A stretch of DNA of 32,839 bases from the NCBI GenBank assembly GCA_011056555.1, contig DSEQ01000013.1, positions 1-32,839 on the forward strand. The letters run 5' to 3'. Below the pieces are notes generated by a model that was not told where the DNA came from, did not search any database, and saw only the letters and a program-made list of their open reading frames with translations. The position numbers were made by a program, and so were the translations under genes. Positions within the stretch are counted from its first letter, which is position 1. Each line of letters opens with the position of its first letter. Source of the stretch: Candidatus Zixiibacteriota bacterium. Its GTDB lineage: Bacteria; Zixibacteria; MSB-5A5; JAABVY01. Below are positions 24,184 to 32,451 of the stretch, piece by piece.

Positions 24184-24600
24184 AATCCGCCGCTTCCATA
24201 TACTGCTGACTTTATAATGCTGAATTATCCTGAGGTTTCTTTTGCAGAAGAGTATCAAAATCAGGTCACGCAAGCCGCGGCAAACCCGGTATAATGGCTA
24301 AGCCATTTATTAGCAACAGAGTAACATAAGTGCGCGCCGGGGGTGGAGCAAAAAAGCACAGTATCGAGGGCTATTTTCCTGTTGCCAAATATGGTATTAA
24401 TGATATATTAAATGAGAAGAAATTTACTTGCCTGTTGGGCCAATACACATATCCTGCTCATCTATTCCGGTTCCGGGCAAACAATGTTTATATCTGCAGG
24501 AGCGGGGGACAACGGGCCTTGATCGGGAATATAGCCTGTCAATTTGTTGCTGGAATTTCCGAAACTTAAAGTAGAAAAGCAAATTATATCGGAGGTTATG
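24184..24600. other. Gene-free stretch upstream of the cohesin/dockerin-like gene
   Basis: No convincing gene. An open frame at 24330-24569 has a weak non-ATG start and is Gly/Cys rich, probably chance. A CACGCAAG...GCAAACC motif near 24268 superficially recalls the first half of a c-di-GMP-I riboswitch, but the second half (GGGACGCAAAGCC) is missing, so it is not called. The last 60 bases hold the GGAGG ribosome site of the next gene. Confidence 0.4.
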
Positions 24601-25473
24601 ATGAGAAGCAAGATGCCGGTCATATTATCGCTGTTCCTGTGTCTGGCAATGACTGTATCGGTTTCCGCCCGCAGTTGGAATGTTGTTGCAATAGATAAAA
24701 TCGAAAAGGTCAATCTGGGTGAAGAGGTTATCGTTACAGTTGATCTTAACCGCGGCGACTTTCAATTCGGGAGATTTTCCCTGTCAATATACTATGATCC
24801 CGATGCCCTGACACTGACGGACGCTGACCTGGGCGATCTTTTGACAGCTTGCGACTGGGAATATTTCAATTATACGGATCGCGCATGCGACGGTTGCCCG
24901 TATAATATTATCGATATCGAGGCTATCGCGGAATATTATGATAATGGCCAGACCGCCAGCTGCCTGGAGGGGCCGGGAGAGATCGCTACCTTGATTTTCA
25001 ACACCACTGAGGATTCAGCATACCTGTGCACAAGCACACCTATCGGCTTCTATTGGGAAAAATGCTTTGACAACCTCTTTGTGAATACCCGCGAGGACAC
25101 CCTCTGGTATTCCGATTATGTTCTTGATTTTGACGGCAATGATATTACCGGTACCACTAATTATGGAGGGGCTCCCAAAGATTGTCTTGTAGGATACGAG
25201 GAGGTGCCTTTCAGGTTTCTGGATTTTGTCACCGGCGGGGTAATATTCAAGTACGCACCCAGCTACCTGTGCGGAGATATAAATGGGGACGATACAATTA
25301 ATCTTCTGGACCCGGTCTTTCTGACCGCCTATCTTTTCAAGAGTGGCGAGGCTCCCGATCCGCTCGAGCGCGGGGATGTGGATTGTTCCGATACGGTGCC
25401 TGATATCGCTGATCTGGTCTATATAATAAACTACATATTCTATCTGGGCTCGGATCCCTGCTGCCTGTTTTAA
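24601..25473 (+). CDS. Secreted cohesin-like protein with C-terminal dockerin-type pair
   Basis: The protein has 290 residues from ATG at 24601; GGAGG lies five bases upstream, and the ATG at 24598 is too close to it. Residues 1-23 form a signal peptide (LAMTVSVSA). About 30-200 is a cohesin-like beta-sandwich, opening VNLGEEVIVTVDLNRG and FGRFSLSIYYDPDALTLT. The C-terminus carries a dockerin-type pair: CGDINGDDTINLLDPVFLTAYLF and GDVDCSDTVPDIADLVYIIN, each a calcium-loop D-x-N-x-D. In cellulosome organisms such modules mediate protein-protein docking. In this lineage they are scattered and their partners are unknown. Cys-rich segments suggest disulfides and export. It has its own terminator. 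Confidence 0.8.
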   Translation: MRSKMPVILSLFLCLAMTVSVSARSWNVVAIDKIEKVNLGEEVIVTVDLNRGDFQFGRFSLSIYYDPDALTLTDADLGDLLTACDWEYFNYTDRACDGCPYNIIDIEAIAEYYDNGQTASCLEGPGEIATLIFNTTEDSAYLCTSTPIGFYWEKCFDNLFVNTREDTLWYSDYVLDFDGNDITGTTNYGGAPKDCLVGYEEVPFRFLDFVTGGVIFKYAPSYLCGDINGDDTINLLDPVFLTAYLFKSGEAPDPLERGDVDCSDTVPDIADLVYIINYIFYLGSDPCCLF

Positions 25474-25497
25474 TCGCTTACAACAGGTCAAAACTTC

Positions 25498-25530
25498 AAA
25501 GCTCCGCTTTTACAGCGGGGCTTTCTTTTT
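25498..25530 (+). terminator. Rho-independent terminator after the cohesin/dockerin-like gene
   Basis: An 11-bp stem with one G-U pair (25498-25508 with 25514-25524) is followed by TTCTTTTT, 25 bases past the stop. Confidence 0.9.
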
Positions 25531-25664
25531 ATCCTATTCATTTATATTGTCCGGGGCTTTTACGGAACAGCCCTGTATCTCTTCTGTTATGCTTTAATAC
25601 AAAAAACAGAAGATAGCTTTTGACAAATCAGGGCTTTTTATGCATTTTCCTCTGTTTGATTGTT

Positions 25665-25678
25665 TTAGAGTACTCTAA
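25665..25678. promoter_or_regulatory. Perfect 14-bp palindrome upstream of the Mrp gene
   Basis: TTAGAGTACTCTAA lies 22 bases upstream of the Mrp start codon and could be an operator. I do not assign it to a known regulator. No cognate regulator gene is next to it. Confidence 0.45.
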
Positions 25679-25700
25679 CTTTTAATAGAAGGATGGAATC

Positions 25701-26771
25701 ATGGTAACCAAAGAACAGGTATTCGATATCCTTAAAGAAGTCGATGACCCCGAAATAGGCCGCCCGATAACTGAGCTTGGAATGGTGGAGGATATCAAAA
25801 TTGATGGTGATAAGGTACTTGTAAATATAAAGCTGACAATACCGGGATGCCCGCTTAAGGCCAGAATCAATGATGAGGTGACCCAGAAAGTGAAAGAACT
25901 GGAGGGCGTCAAAGAAGCCGAGGTCTTCTTCACATCAATGACCGATCAGGAGCGCCAGAAGCTGACCCAGGAACTTCTATCCAAATATCAGTCAGGCGAA
26001 AAGGAAGAAGAGACCGGAACTGAATTTGTAAAGCACATTGTCTGCATAGCCTCCGGTAAAGGTGGTGTGGGCAAATCAACTGTTACTGCCAACCTGGCGG
26101 CGGCTTTGGCTGATATGGGTTATAAAGTGGGTGTGCTGGATGCTGATGTCTATGGCTTCTCGATTCCCAGGATGATGGGCTGCCAGGGACAGCCGACAAT
26201 CATCGAGAATATGATAATACCTCCCGAGCGTGAGGGCATCAAGATAATATCTATGGGTTTATTCCTCGATGAAGACACACCGGTTATCTGGCGCGGACCT
26301 ATGCTGCACAAGGCGGTACAGCAATTCATGACCGATGTCCATTGGGATGATCTGGATTTTATGCTGATTGATCTTCCGCCCGGTACCGGTGACGTTACTA
26401 TTACAATAGCGCAGAAGTTCAAGAAATCTCAGCTCCTGGTGGTAACCACCCCGCAGAAGGCTGCTGCCAATGTTGCCCTGAGAGTTGGAAGGATGGCTGA
26501 TAAAGTCGAACTGAAAGTGGTGGGTGTGATTGAGAATATGTCGTATTACCAGATGCCCGACGGAAGCAGGGAATATATCTTCGGTTCGGGTGGAGGAGAA
26601 CGGCTGGCCAGGCTCCTGAATGCTCAACTCCTGGGGGAAATCCCCCTGGACAAAACAGTAAGGGAATGTTCGGATGAGGGCACTCCCCTGGTCTGGAATG
26701 AAAATAAAAGCCCGGCCACAGGGATCTACCGGGAGAGCGCCAAAAAGCTGGTTGAGATACTGGAAGGCTAA
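25701..26771 (+). CDS. Mrp/ApbC-type Fe-S carrier ATPase
   Basis: The protein has 356 residues. An N-terminal MIP18/DUF59 domain (about 1-95, with TIPGCPL and the family cysteine at residue 50) is fused to a SIMIBI-class ATPase. The ATPase has a deviant Walker A, SGKGGVGKST (118-127), DADVYGFSIPRMMG, and LPPGTGDV. Mrp/ApbC proteins bind and transfer Fe-S clusters to apo-enzymes in the cytoplasm. Most carry a C-x-x-C just after IENMS, where the dimer holds the bridging cluster. This protein has SYYQMPDGSREYIFG (281-295) and no cysteine there, so cluster binding by that route is doubtful. ATG at 25701 has AGGA upstream. A palindrome sits just upstream. Transcribed alone, directly before dnaA. 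Confidence 0.9.
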   Translation: MVTKEQVFDILKEVDDPEIGRPITELGMVEDIKIDGDKVLVNIKLTIPGCPLKARINDEVTQKVKELEGVKEAEVFFTSMTDQERQKLTQELLSKYQSGEKEEETGTEFVKHIVCIASGKGGVGKSTVTANLAAALADMGYKVGVLDADVYGFSIPRMMGCQGQPTIIENMIIPPEREGIKIISMGLFLDEDTPVIWRGPMLHKAVQQFMTDVHWDDLDFMLIDLPPGTGDVTITIAQKFKKSQLLVVTTPQKAAANVALRVGRMADKVELKVVGVIENMSYYQMPDGSREYIFGSGGGERLARLLNAQLLGEIPLDKTVRECSDEGTPLVWNENKSPATGIYRESAKKLVEILEG

Positions 26772-27148
26772 TAGCTGCCGTAACCGGCTATAGTGCATGT
26801 TGATGGAATATTTAAAAATAATTCCGTTGGAACAGTCCGGAAAACGGGACTTTGGTGCGGGCTGACTGCCTTGAAAAACACCGGCTTATAATATCTGATA
26901 ATTATTCGCAAAATAGCTTGACAAGCCCTCCGGAAAGTGATATTATGCTCCTCGGAAGCCATTGAGTGATAATGTGTTAACAGAGTGTGGAAAACTCATC
27001 TAGGGTCTAATTTTTGCCGTATTTCAGTGAGGGATGACTGAGATTTTGTGGAAAAAATGCTACAAAAGGGCTGCTTAAAATCCATAACCTCCTGTTTGTA
27101 AACAACCTGTAATTTTCCACAATTGTTGATAACTGAAAAGGATGGTAT
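26772..27148. other. dnaA leader: promoter, DnaA boxes, possible part of oriC
   Basis: No gene is seen in these 377 bases. They contain the dnaA promoter (26918-26946) and candidate DnaA boxes: TGTGGAAAA at 26986-26994 and 27047-27055, its reverse TTTTCCACA at 27113-27121, and TGTTGATAA (reverse of TTATCAACA) at 27124-27132. These are one or two changes from TTATCCACA. The first three share the same variant, which may be this lineage's preferred box. The setting fits autoregulation of dnaA and origin function. Confidence 0.6.
26918..26946 (+). promoter_or_regulatory. Consensus-like sigma70 promoter of dnaA
   Basis: TTGACA (26918-26923) and TATTAT (26941-26946) are separated by exactly 17 bases. 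The predicted start, around 26953, gives a leader near 195 bases containing DnaA boxes. Confidence 0.72.
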
Positions 27149-28519
27149 ATGTCTCCTGAACCACAAGCAATTTGGTCAGACGTTCTGGGATATTTATCCA
27201 AACGGATCAACCGCAAAAGCTTTTACACCTGGTTTAAGCCCACTACAGCCATCTCCCAGAACAATGGAACTATCAAAGTGGGGGTTCCAAATCGCTTTAC
27301 CGCCGAATGGATACGTGAACACTACCTGCCGCAGATTAATGAGGCTCTGGCCCAGGTATCCTCTCGGCCGATTAGTTGTGAATTCATGATTCGTGCCGGA
27401 CAGAGCACCAATCAGTTCGACATCTTCCCGGAGGAAAATCAGGACCAGGGTAGCACCCGCAAAATTGAAGCGCGCGGGGTCGCCACCTATTGCGGGAAGT
27501 TTCCGCTTAACCGCAGATACAACTTTGATTCTTTCGTTGTGGGCGATTCCAATCAATTTGCCCACGCAGCCGGTTTTGCAGTGGCCGAGGCTCCCGGAGG
27601 GACTCAATACAATCCGCTTTTTATCTATGGCGGGGTAGGACTCGGCAAGACACACCTGATCCAGGCCATCGGAAACTACTGCATCGATACCGATCCCGGC
27701 ACAAAAGTAATCTACGTTACCTCGGAAAAATTTACCAATGATTTCATCAACTCCATATCCGAACATACAATAGCGAACTTCACTACCATTTACAGAAATT
27801 GCGACATACTGCTGATCGATGACATCCAGTTTTTCACCGGCAAGGAATCGACACAGGAGCAGTTCTTTCACACTTTTAATACTCTTTACCAGACCGGAAA
27901 GCAGATCGTGATGACCGCGGACCGTCCCCCAATAGAAATCAAGGGCCTGGAATCCAGGCTGCTGTCAAGATTTTCCTGGGGTCTGGCGGTAGATATTCAA
28001 CCTCCCAATCTGGAGACCCGGATAGCAATCCTGAAGAAAAAGTGTGAGTTTGACGAGTTCTGCCTGCCGATCGATGTGATCTCATTTATCGCCGAATCGG
28101 TCAAATCGAATATCAGGGAACTGGAGGGGTGCGTGATCCGGCTTTGTGCCTATGCTTCCCTGAAGAACAAGGAAATTACGGTGGATCTCGCGCAGCATGT
28201 CTTGAAGGATGTCATCAAAACCGACCGTAAGCCTCTCACGATAGAACAGATCCAGAAAACGGTGGCTGAAATCTTCAGGACCTCGGAAGAGTTGCTGCGG
28301 GCCAAGAAGAAAACTCAGGATGTTGTACAGGCCCGCCAGATCGCCATGTATCTGGCGAGGACCCTGACCTCGGCCTCCTTAAAGACAATCGGGGCCAAAT
28401 TTGGAGGGCGGGATCATTCGACTGTAATTCATGCCTGTAATCTCGTAACCGGCAGGATGAAAAAAGACGTTCATTTTAAACTGCAGATCGATTCGATCAT
28501 CAATTCTTTGTATGTGTAA
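27149..28519 (+). CDS. dnaA: Chromosomal replication initiator protein DnaA
   Basis: DnaA (456 residues) opens the replication origin as an ATP-bound filament. Domain I is about 1-80 (SFYTWFKPTTAI). A short linker follows. The AAA+ domain III starts near 115 with NRRYNFDSFVVGDSNQFAH, Walker A GGVGLGKTH (161-169) and Walker B LLIDD (221-225) followed by IQFFTGK. DNA-binding domain IV ends with the helix-turn-helix signature GGRDHSTVIHA. ATG follows AAGGATGG. The length is typical. dnaN follows after an AT-rich spacer, the usual order at a bacterial chromosome origin. Confidence 0.98.
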   Translation: MSPEPQAIWSDVLGYLSKRINRKSFYTWFKPTTAISQNNGTIKVGVPNRFTAEWIREHYLPQINEALAQVSSRPISCEFMIRAGQSTNQFDIFPEENQDQGSTRKIEARGVATYCGKFPLNRRYNFDSFVVGDSNQFAHAAGFAVAEAPGGTQYNPLFIYGGVGLGKTHLIQAIGNYCIDTDPGTKVIYVTSEKFTNDFINSISEHTIANFTTIYRNCDILLIDDIQFFTGKESTQEQFFHTFNTLYQTGKQIVMTADRPPIEIKGLESRLLSRFSWGLAVDIQPPNLETRIAILKKKCEFDEFCLPIDVISFIAESVKSNIRELEGCVIRLCAYASLKNKEITVDLAQHVLKDVIKTDRKPLTIEQIQKTVAEIFRTSEELLRAKKKTQDVVQARQIAMYLARTLTSASLKTIGAKFGGRDHSTVIHACNLVTGRMKKDVHFKLQIDSIINSLYV

Positions 28520-28813
28520 ATATTGTAGATTTGATGTTGGCAAAACAAGGAGAGTCGTGGAAAGGTTTTTGGGTGTTAAAAATACTGGCTTTGCAAACAT
28601 TCCATAAATATTTTTCCACATAAAAATTTTATATTTACAAATTCTAAGATTAATACTTATATGCAATTCCGAGTGTAGAAAAGGATTTATCAACAGTGTA
28701 AACAGCATTATTACTATTATTAGATATTATAAATATCATTCTAATAAACGAATATACTGTTGACAAAGAAAACCCGGGGTATCAGGTAGTAAAAAGATTT
28801 TAAGGAGTCATCG
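28520..28813. other. dnaA-dnaN spacer, AT-rich with DnaA-box-like sites (candidate oriC)
   Basis: This 294-base stretch is strongly AT-rich (especially 28700-28760). It carries TTTTCCACA at 28612-28620, TTATCAACA at 28687-28695 and TGTTGACAA at 28758-28766, all close to the DnaA box. An AT-rich tract beside boxes is what an unwinding element looks like. Together with the leader boxes it suggests a bipartite origin around dnaA, but this is not proven by sequence alone. The dnaN ribosome site AAGGAG ends the region. Confidence 0.6.
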
Positions 28814-29938
28814 ATGAAATTCACTATTTCCAAATCACAGTTTGAGGACGTTCTTCAAATAGTGTTGAATGCTATTCCATCCAAAACTACGCTGCCGATA
28901 CTTGGAAATATTCTTGTAAATGCCGATGACGATGGAATTACATTTTCAGCCACAGATCTGGATATTTCCGTTTCAACAACATTGAAACTGAAACCGTCGA
29001 AGAAGGGTGTCTTTACAATTCCGGCCAAGACAACTAATGAGATCGTCAGGGAACTTCCACAATCGGAGATAGAAGTTTCGGTTGCCAACAACAGGATTGA
29101 ACTGAAGGCCGAGAGGGGATCATATAAGCTTCCCGGTATATCTCCGGATGAATTCCCAAGGTTACCGGAATACAAACCTGCCAAGGAGATAAAGATCCCG
29201 GGCAAGGATATCGCCATGATGGTCAGGCGCACGAATTTTGCGGTATCTGTGGATGAGACCCGGCCGGCCCTGAACGGTATTCTGTGGCAGACTTCGGGAG
29301 ACAAAATGGTCATGGTGGCGACCGATGGACACCGTCTGGCCCGGATGCGTGTAGAGAACTCCAGGCTTTCGGGATTGACGGATGATCTGATTATTCCCCC
29401 CAAGGCCATGAATTATTTAACCCGGCTGATTGGAGACAGGGATATTGAGCTGGGAGTTGTATTTGGCGAAAATAATATAACTTTTTCAATACCTAAAGAT
29501 GAAGATACTAATACAATAGTATCATCCCGCCTGATAGAGGGACCATATCCGAATTATGAACAGGTTATACCTACCGAGAATGACAAGAGAATGATAGTCA
29601 ATCGCGAGGAGCTTCATGGCGCGGTAAGGAGGGTTTCGATTCTTTCCAACTCGCTCACGCATCAGGTGAGGTTTGCGATGGATAAGAATAAGCTCGAGCT
29701 GTCTGCGACCAATGTTGATCTGGGCGGCGAGGCCAAGGAGTCCCTAAACTGTGAATATGCGGGGGAACGTCTCGAGCTTGGCTATAATGCCAATTATGTG
29801 ATCGATGTTTTGAAGCAGATGGACTCCGAAGAGGTTGTGTTTGAACTCTCCACCCCTGTGGCGGCAGGCGTTATTTATGCCTCGGATCGCAAGGAGGATT
29901 ACCTCTGCCTGATTATGCCCTTGCGGCTGGCAGAATAA
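28814..29938 (+). CDS. dnaN: DNA polymerase III beta subunit (sliding clamp)
   Basis: DnaN (374 residues) forms the dimeric ring that tethers DNA polymerase III to DNA. Three repeated clamp folds of about 120 residues are present. Diagnostic stretches are SKTTLPILGNILVNADDDG, ATDLDISVSTT, RPALNGILWQTSGD with the clamp motif ATDGHRLARM, and the C-terminal LCLIMPLRL, near the canonical PMRL end. ATG has AAGGAG six bases upstream. It follows dnaA. recF and gyrB do not follow; envelope genes do. Confidence 0.97.
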   Translation: MKFTISKSQFEDVLQIVLNAIPSKTTLPILGNILVNADDDGITFSATDLDISVSTTLKLKPSKKGVFTIPAKTTNEIVRELPQSEIEVSVANNRIELKAERGSYKLPGISPDEFPRLPEYKPAKEIKIPGKDIAMMVRRTNFAVSVDETRPALNGILWQTSGDKMVMVATDGHRLARMRVENSRLSGLTDDLIIPPKAMNYLTRLIGDRDIELGVVFGENNITFSIPKDEDTNTIVSSRLIEGPYPNYEQVIPTENDKRMIVNREELHGAVRRVSILSNSLTHQVRFAMDKNKLELSATNVDLGGEAKESLNCEYAGERLELGYNANYVIDVLKQMDSEEVVFELSTPVAAGVIYASDRKEDYLCLIMPLRLAE

Positions 29939-30088
29939 TCACGGATCTCGCTGTACAGACTGAACTGATAATATTATGTCCGATCCGGAGATTTCCGCTT
30001 TTACCGCGAAAGCCGTTTTTATTTGACTTGTCCATATCACCTTTTTTGTTAAATTATCCCGCAAAGTATTAACTCTAATTCAGACTGG

Positions 30089-31039
30089 ATGGGAATGAAC
30101 TGGCCCGAGAACAAAGATTTCGCCTTTACAATATTTGATGATACCGATAACGCCAGGCTGGAGAATGTGAGGCCGGTTTATGATTTCATTCATGAGCTCG
30201 GCTTCAGAACCACCAAATCAGTGTGGCCGTCAAAGGGAAACGATACGCCGATCTTTGGCGGGGACACCTGCGAGGATCCGGGATATGCAGAATGGCTGGT
30301 GGAGCTTAGAGACAAGGGATTTGAGATAGCATATCATATGAATACGTATCACAGCTCAACCAGGGCGGAGATCATAGAAGGTCTGGAGAGGTTTCATAGT
30401 ATCTTCGGGCATTATCCCGAATCCATGGCCAATCATACGGGATGTGCTGATGATATTTACTGGGGCGCTAACAGGCTCAGCGGTCTTAACAAGTTTGTAT
30501 ATAATTTTTTTACAGGATTCAGAAACAGCGCCAGATTTTTCGGGCATGTTGAGGGAAGTAAATATTTCTGGGGCGATATATGCCGGGAGTTCATCAGGTA
30601 CTGCCGTAATTTCGTATTCAGGGATATAAACACGTTGAAGCAGTGCCCCTTTATGCCTTATCATGACCCTCAAAGAGAGTATGTAAATGGCTGGTTTGCC
30701 TCATCCGATGGAGCTCACCTTGAGGAATTCAATGATTTGTTGAAAGAAGATAATCAGGACAGGCTTGAGGCTGAGAGCGGATGCTGCATAGTATATACCC
30801 ATTTTGGTTGCGGTTTTTATGAGGATGGAAAGCTCCATCCGGGCTTTACCAGGCTGATGGAAAGATTATCCCGAAAAAACGGCTGGTATGTGCCGGTCAA
30901 GCAGCTTCTGGATCATTTAAAGGAGCAAAACGGCGGGCACCTGATTACAAATAAAGAACGCAAACAACTGGAAAGACGCTGGCTGATGGATAAGCTGAGG
31001 CATGCAAAATTCGGAAAGCGGCAAAAGAAATGGACCTGA
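30089..31039 (+). CDS. Polysaccharide-deacetylase-like protein
   Basis: The protein has 316 residues and no signal peptide. It resembles NodB/polysaccharide-deacetylase (CE4-like) folds: a TIFDDTD motif near residue 14 gives the metal/base aspartates, and AYHMNTYHSS (His83, His88) is where the two metal histidines are expected, though with five residues' spacing rather than the standard four. NHTGCADD (115-122) and THFGCGFY follow in order. The family removes acetyl groups from sugar polymers. Here a cytoplasmic or membrane-associated role in glycan assembly is more likely than secretion. ATG at 30089 has no good ribosome site. The end overlaps the GNAT-like gene by ten bases, so the pair is translationally coupled. 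Activity is unproven. Confidence 0.72.
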   Translation: MGMNWPENKDFAFTIFDDTDNARLENVRPVYDFIHELGFRTTKSVWPSKGNDTPIFGGDTCEDPGYAEWLVELRDKGFEIAYHMNTYHSSTRAEIIEGLERFHSIFGHYPESMANHTGCADDIYWGANRLSGLNKFVYNFFTGFRNSARFFGHVEGSKYFWGDICREFIRYCRNFVFRDINTLKQCPFMPYHDPQREYVNGWFASSDGAHLEEFNDLLKEDNQDRLEAESGCCIVYTHFGCGFYEDGKLHPGFTRLMERLSRKNGWYVPVKQLLDHLKEQNGGHLITNKERKQLERRWLMDKLRHAKFGKRQKKWT

Positions 31040-32142
31040 GAATTGTACCCTATACTCATGATCATGTAGAGGCCGTCAGGGCTTTCAACAGACGCTTGAA
31101 AGGAGGCGGTTCACGCTATCAATTTCCGGAGTCGCCCGATCCGCAGCGATATCCCCGGACCGATGACGCTAATATTTATCAGGAGTACTTCCTGGCGCTG
31201 GAGGGGGAATATGTGCGCGGCGGATATATGCTCAGGCACCAGGAGTTCATAATTAACCAGGAAGAGCGGAAGATTGCTGCATATCAGCTCCCTCTTTCCG
31301 AAGCGTCCATCGACAGCACTTTCAGGGGTATCGGCAGAAAGCTGCTAGAGGACAGCCTGGAGCGTGAACCTCTGCAAATGGTCCTCGGGATCGGCGGCCG
31401 CGATCAGCCGGCAACAGGATTCTTCCGGAGAATGGGCTGGCCCGTATATGATATTCCCTTTTATTTCAGGATCTTGCATCCCTTCAGGTTTCTTCGCAAT
31501 ATCGTTTATTTTCGAAGAAATATTCTTTATAAATTACTGATGGACCTGGCGGCCTTCTCCGGAGCAGGATGGATCGGTATAAAGTTTTTCAATTTCTTCA
31601 TTCTCAGAAAGACAGGCAGGATTACAGATTCTCGTTCAGAAATGGTTGCCAGCTTCGAGAGCTGGGCGGATGAGCTCTGGAAGGTCATTAGAAGAGGACA
31701 CATTTTTTCCGCCGTAAGAGACAGCCTAACTCTGAATTTGATTTACCCCCTGTCCGATCAGCGTTTCATCCGCCACAGGGTATTTTTCGGAAATGATAAT
31801 GTCGGCTGGGCTGTGCTTTTGGCTACAGAATTGAAAGATCATAATTATTTCGGTAATATGAAATTGGGTTCCATAGTGGACTGCCTGGCATTGCCGGGAT
31901 TCGAGGAGTATGTAATCGAGGAAAGCACCAAAATCCTGAAAACTCTGGATGTGGATCTGGTTGTTACAAATCAAAGTTATAAATCTTGGCGCCGTGCCAT
32001 GAAAAACTGCGGATATATGCAGGGCCCCACGAATTATCTTTTGGGTTTATCTCCTGATTTGAGCAAAATGCTGGAGCCGCTCGAAAAGCACTTTGAACTT
32101 ATGCACGTGAATCGTGGAGACAGCACCTATTTGAATTTGTAA
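31030..32142 (+). CDS. GNAT-like acyltransferase, possible envelope glycan modification
   Basis: The protein has 370 residues. The N-terminal part (about 1-135) looks like a GNAT fold, with IVPYTHDHVEAVRAFNRR and the acyl-CoA loop FRGIGRKLLE. A hydrophobic, basic stretch follows (HPFRFLRNIVYFRRN, 155-200). The C-terminal half (about 240-345) could be a second, degenerate GNAT-like unit (VGWAVLLATELK, SIVDCLALPGFEEYVIEES, CGYMQGPTNYLLGL). Two-GNAT proteins beside deacetylase-like genes occur in polysaccharide clusters. The ATG lies inside the upstream gene's last codons (10-base overlap), indicating one transcript. The acyl donor and acceptor are unknown. Confidence 0.7.
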   Translation: MDLRIVPYTHDHVEAVRAFNRRLKGGGSRYQFPESPDPQRYPRTDDANIYQEYFLALEGEYVRGGYMLRHQEFIINQEERKIAAYQLPLSEASIDSTFRGIGRKLLEDSLEREPLQMVLGIGGRDQPATGFFRRMGWPVYDIPFYFRILHPFRFLRNIVYFRRNILYKLLMDLAAFSGAGWIGIKFFNFFILRKTGRITDSRSEMVASFESWADELWKVIRRGHIFSAVRDSLTLNLIYPLSDQRFIRHRVFFGNDNVGWAVLLATELKDHNYFGNMKLGSIVDCLALPGFEEYVIEESTKILKTLDVDLVVTNQSYKSWRRAMKNCGYMQGPTNYLLGLSPDLSKMLEPLEKHFELMHVNRGDSTYLNL

Positions 32143-32451
32143 CAGGAGATGATGCAGCTGGATAAAAATTGCCTGCCCGGGCAGGAGCCGGGCAGGCATT
32201 CGTTGGAAGGAACCGATTAGCAGTCGGGCAGAACCCGAAACTTTGAACCCGTACGAGACCCGTATCGAAACCGGCCGTATTCAATATTCAGGATGCGATT
32301 AAACTTGCTGGACAGGTTTATCTTGGGAGCATATCCGCGCCGGACTCGGGAAGCAGCGAAAGATCGAAAGGTCTGCCTTAGATTACGTGGCGGCCGCGGA
32401 AAAGTTGTCTGATTCTGGAAAAAATCGATTAAATCCGGGGGCTTTTTTTGC
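32143..32451. other. Convergent intergenic region with hairpin
   Basis: No gene is supported. The stretch holds the hairpin at 32164-32198, between two convergent genes. Codon-like segments appear in several frames but break with stops. Confidence 0.5.
32164..32198 (-). terminator. Hairpin between convergent genes, terminator-like
   Basis: GCCTGCCCGG (32171-32180) pairs with CCGGGCAGGC (32188-32197). On the minus strand it runs into AATTTTTATC, a U-rich tail; on the plus strand there is no U run. It may serve both directions, but it is about 250 bases past the minus-strand stop at 32452. Confidence 0.55.

Noticed and set aside
24268..24345. CACGCAAG...GCAAACC, reminiscent of a c-di-GMP-I riboswitch
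   Set aside because: The second conserved half (GGGACGCAAAGCC) and the tetraloop helix are absent, so this is likely chance resemblance.
24330..24569. Plus-strand open frame of 79 codons before the cohesin/dockerin-like gene
   Set aside because: Non-ATG start, no ribosome site, and it overlaps the leader of the next gene.
27194..27871. Minus-strand open frame of 225 codons
   Set aside because: Antisense shadow of dnaA.
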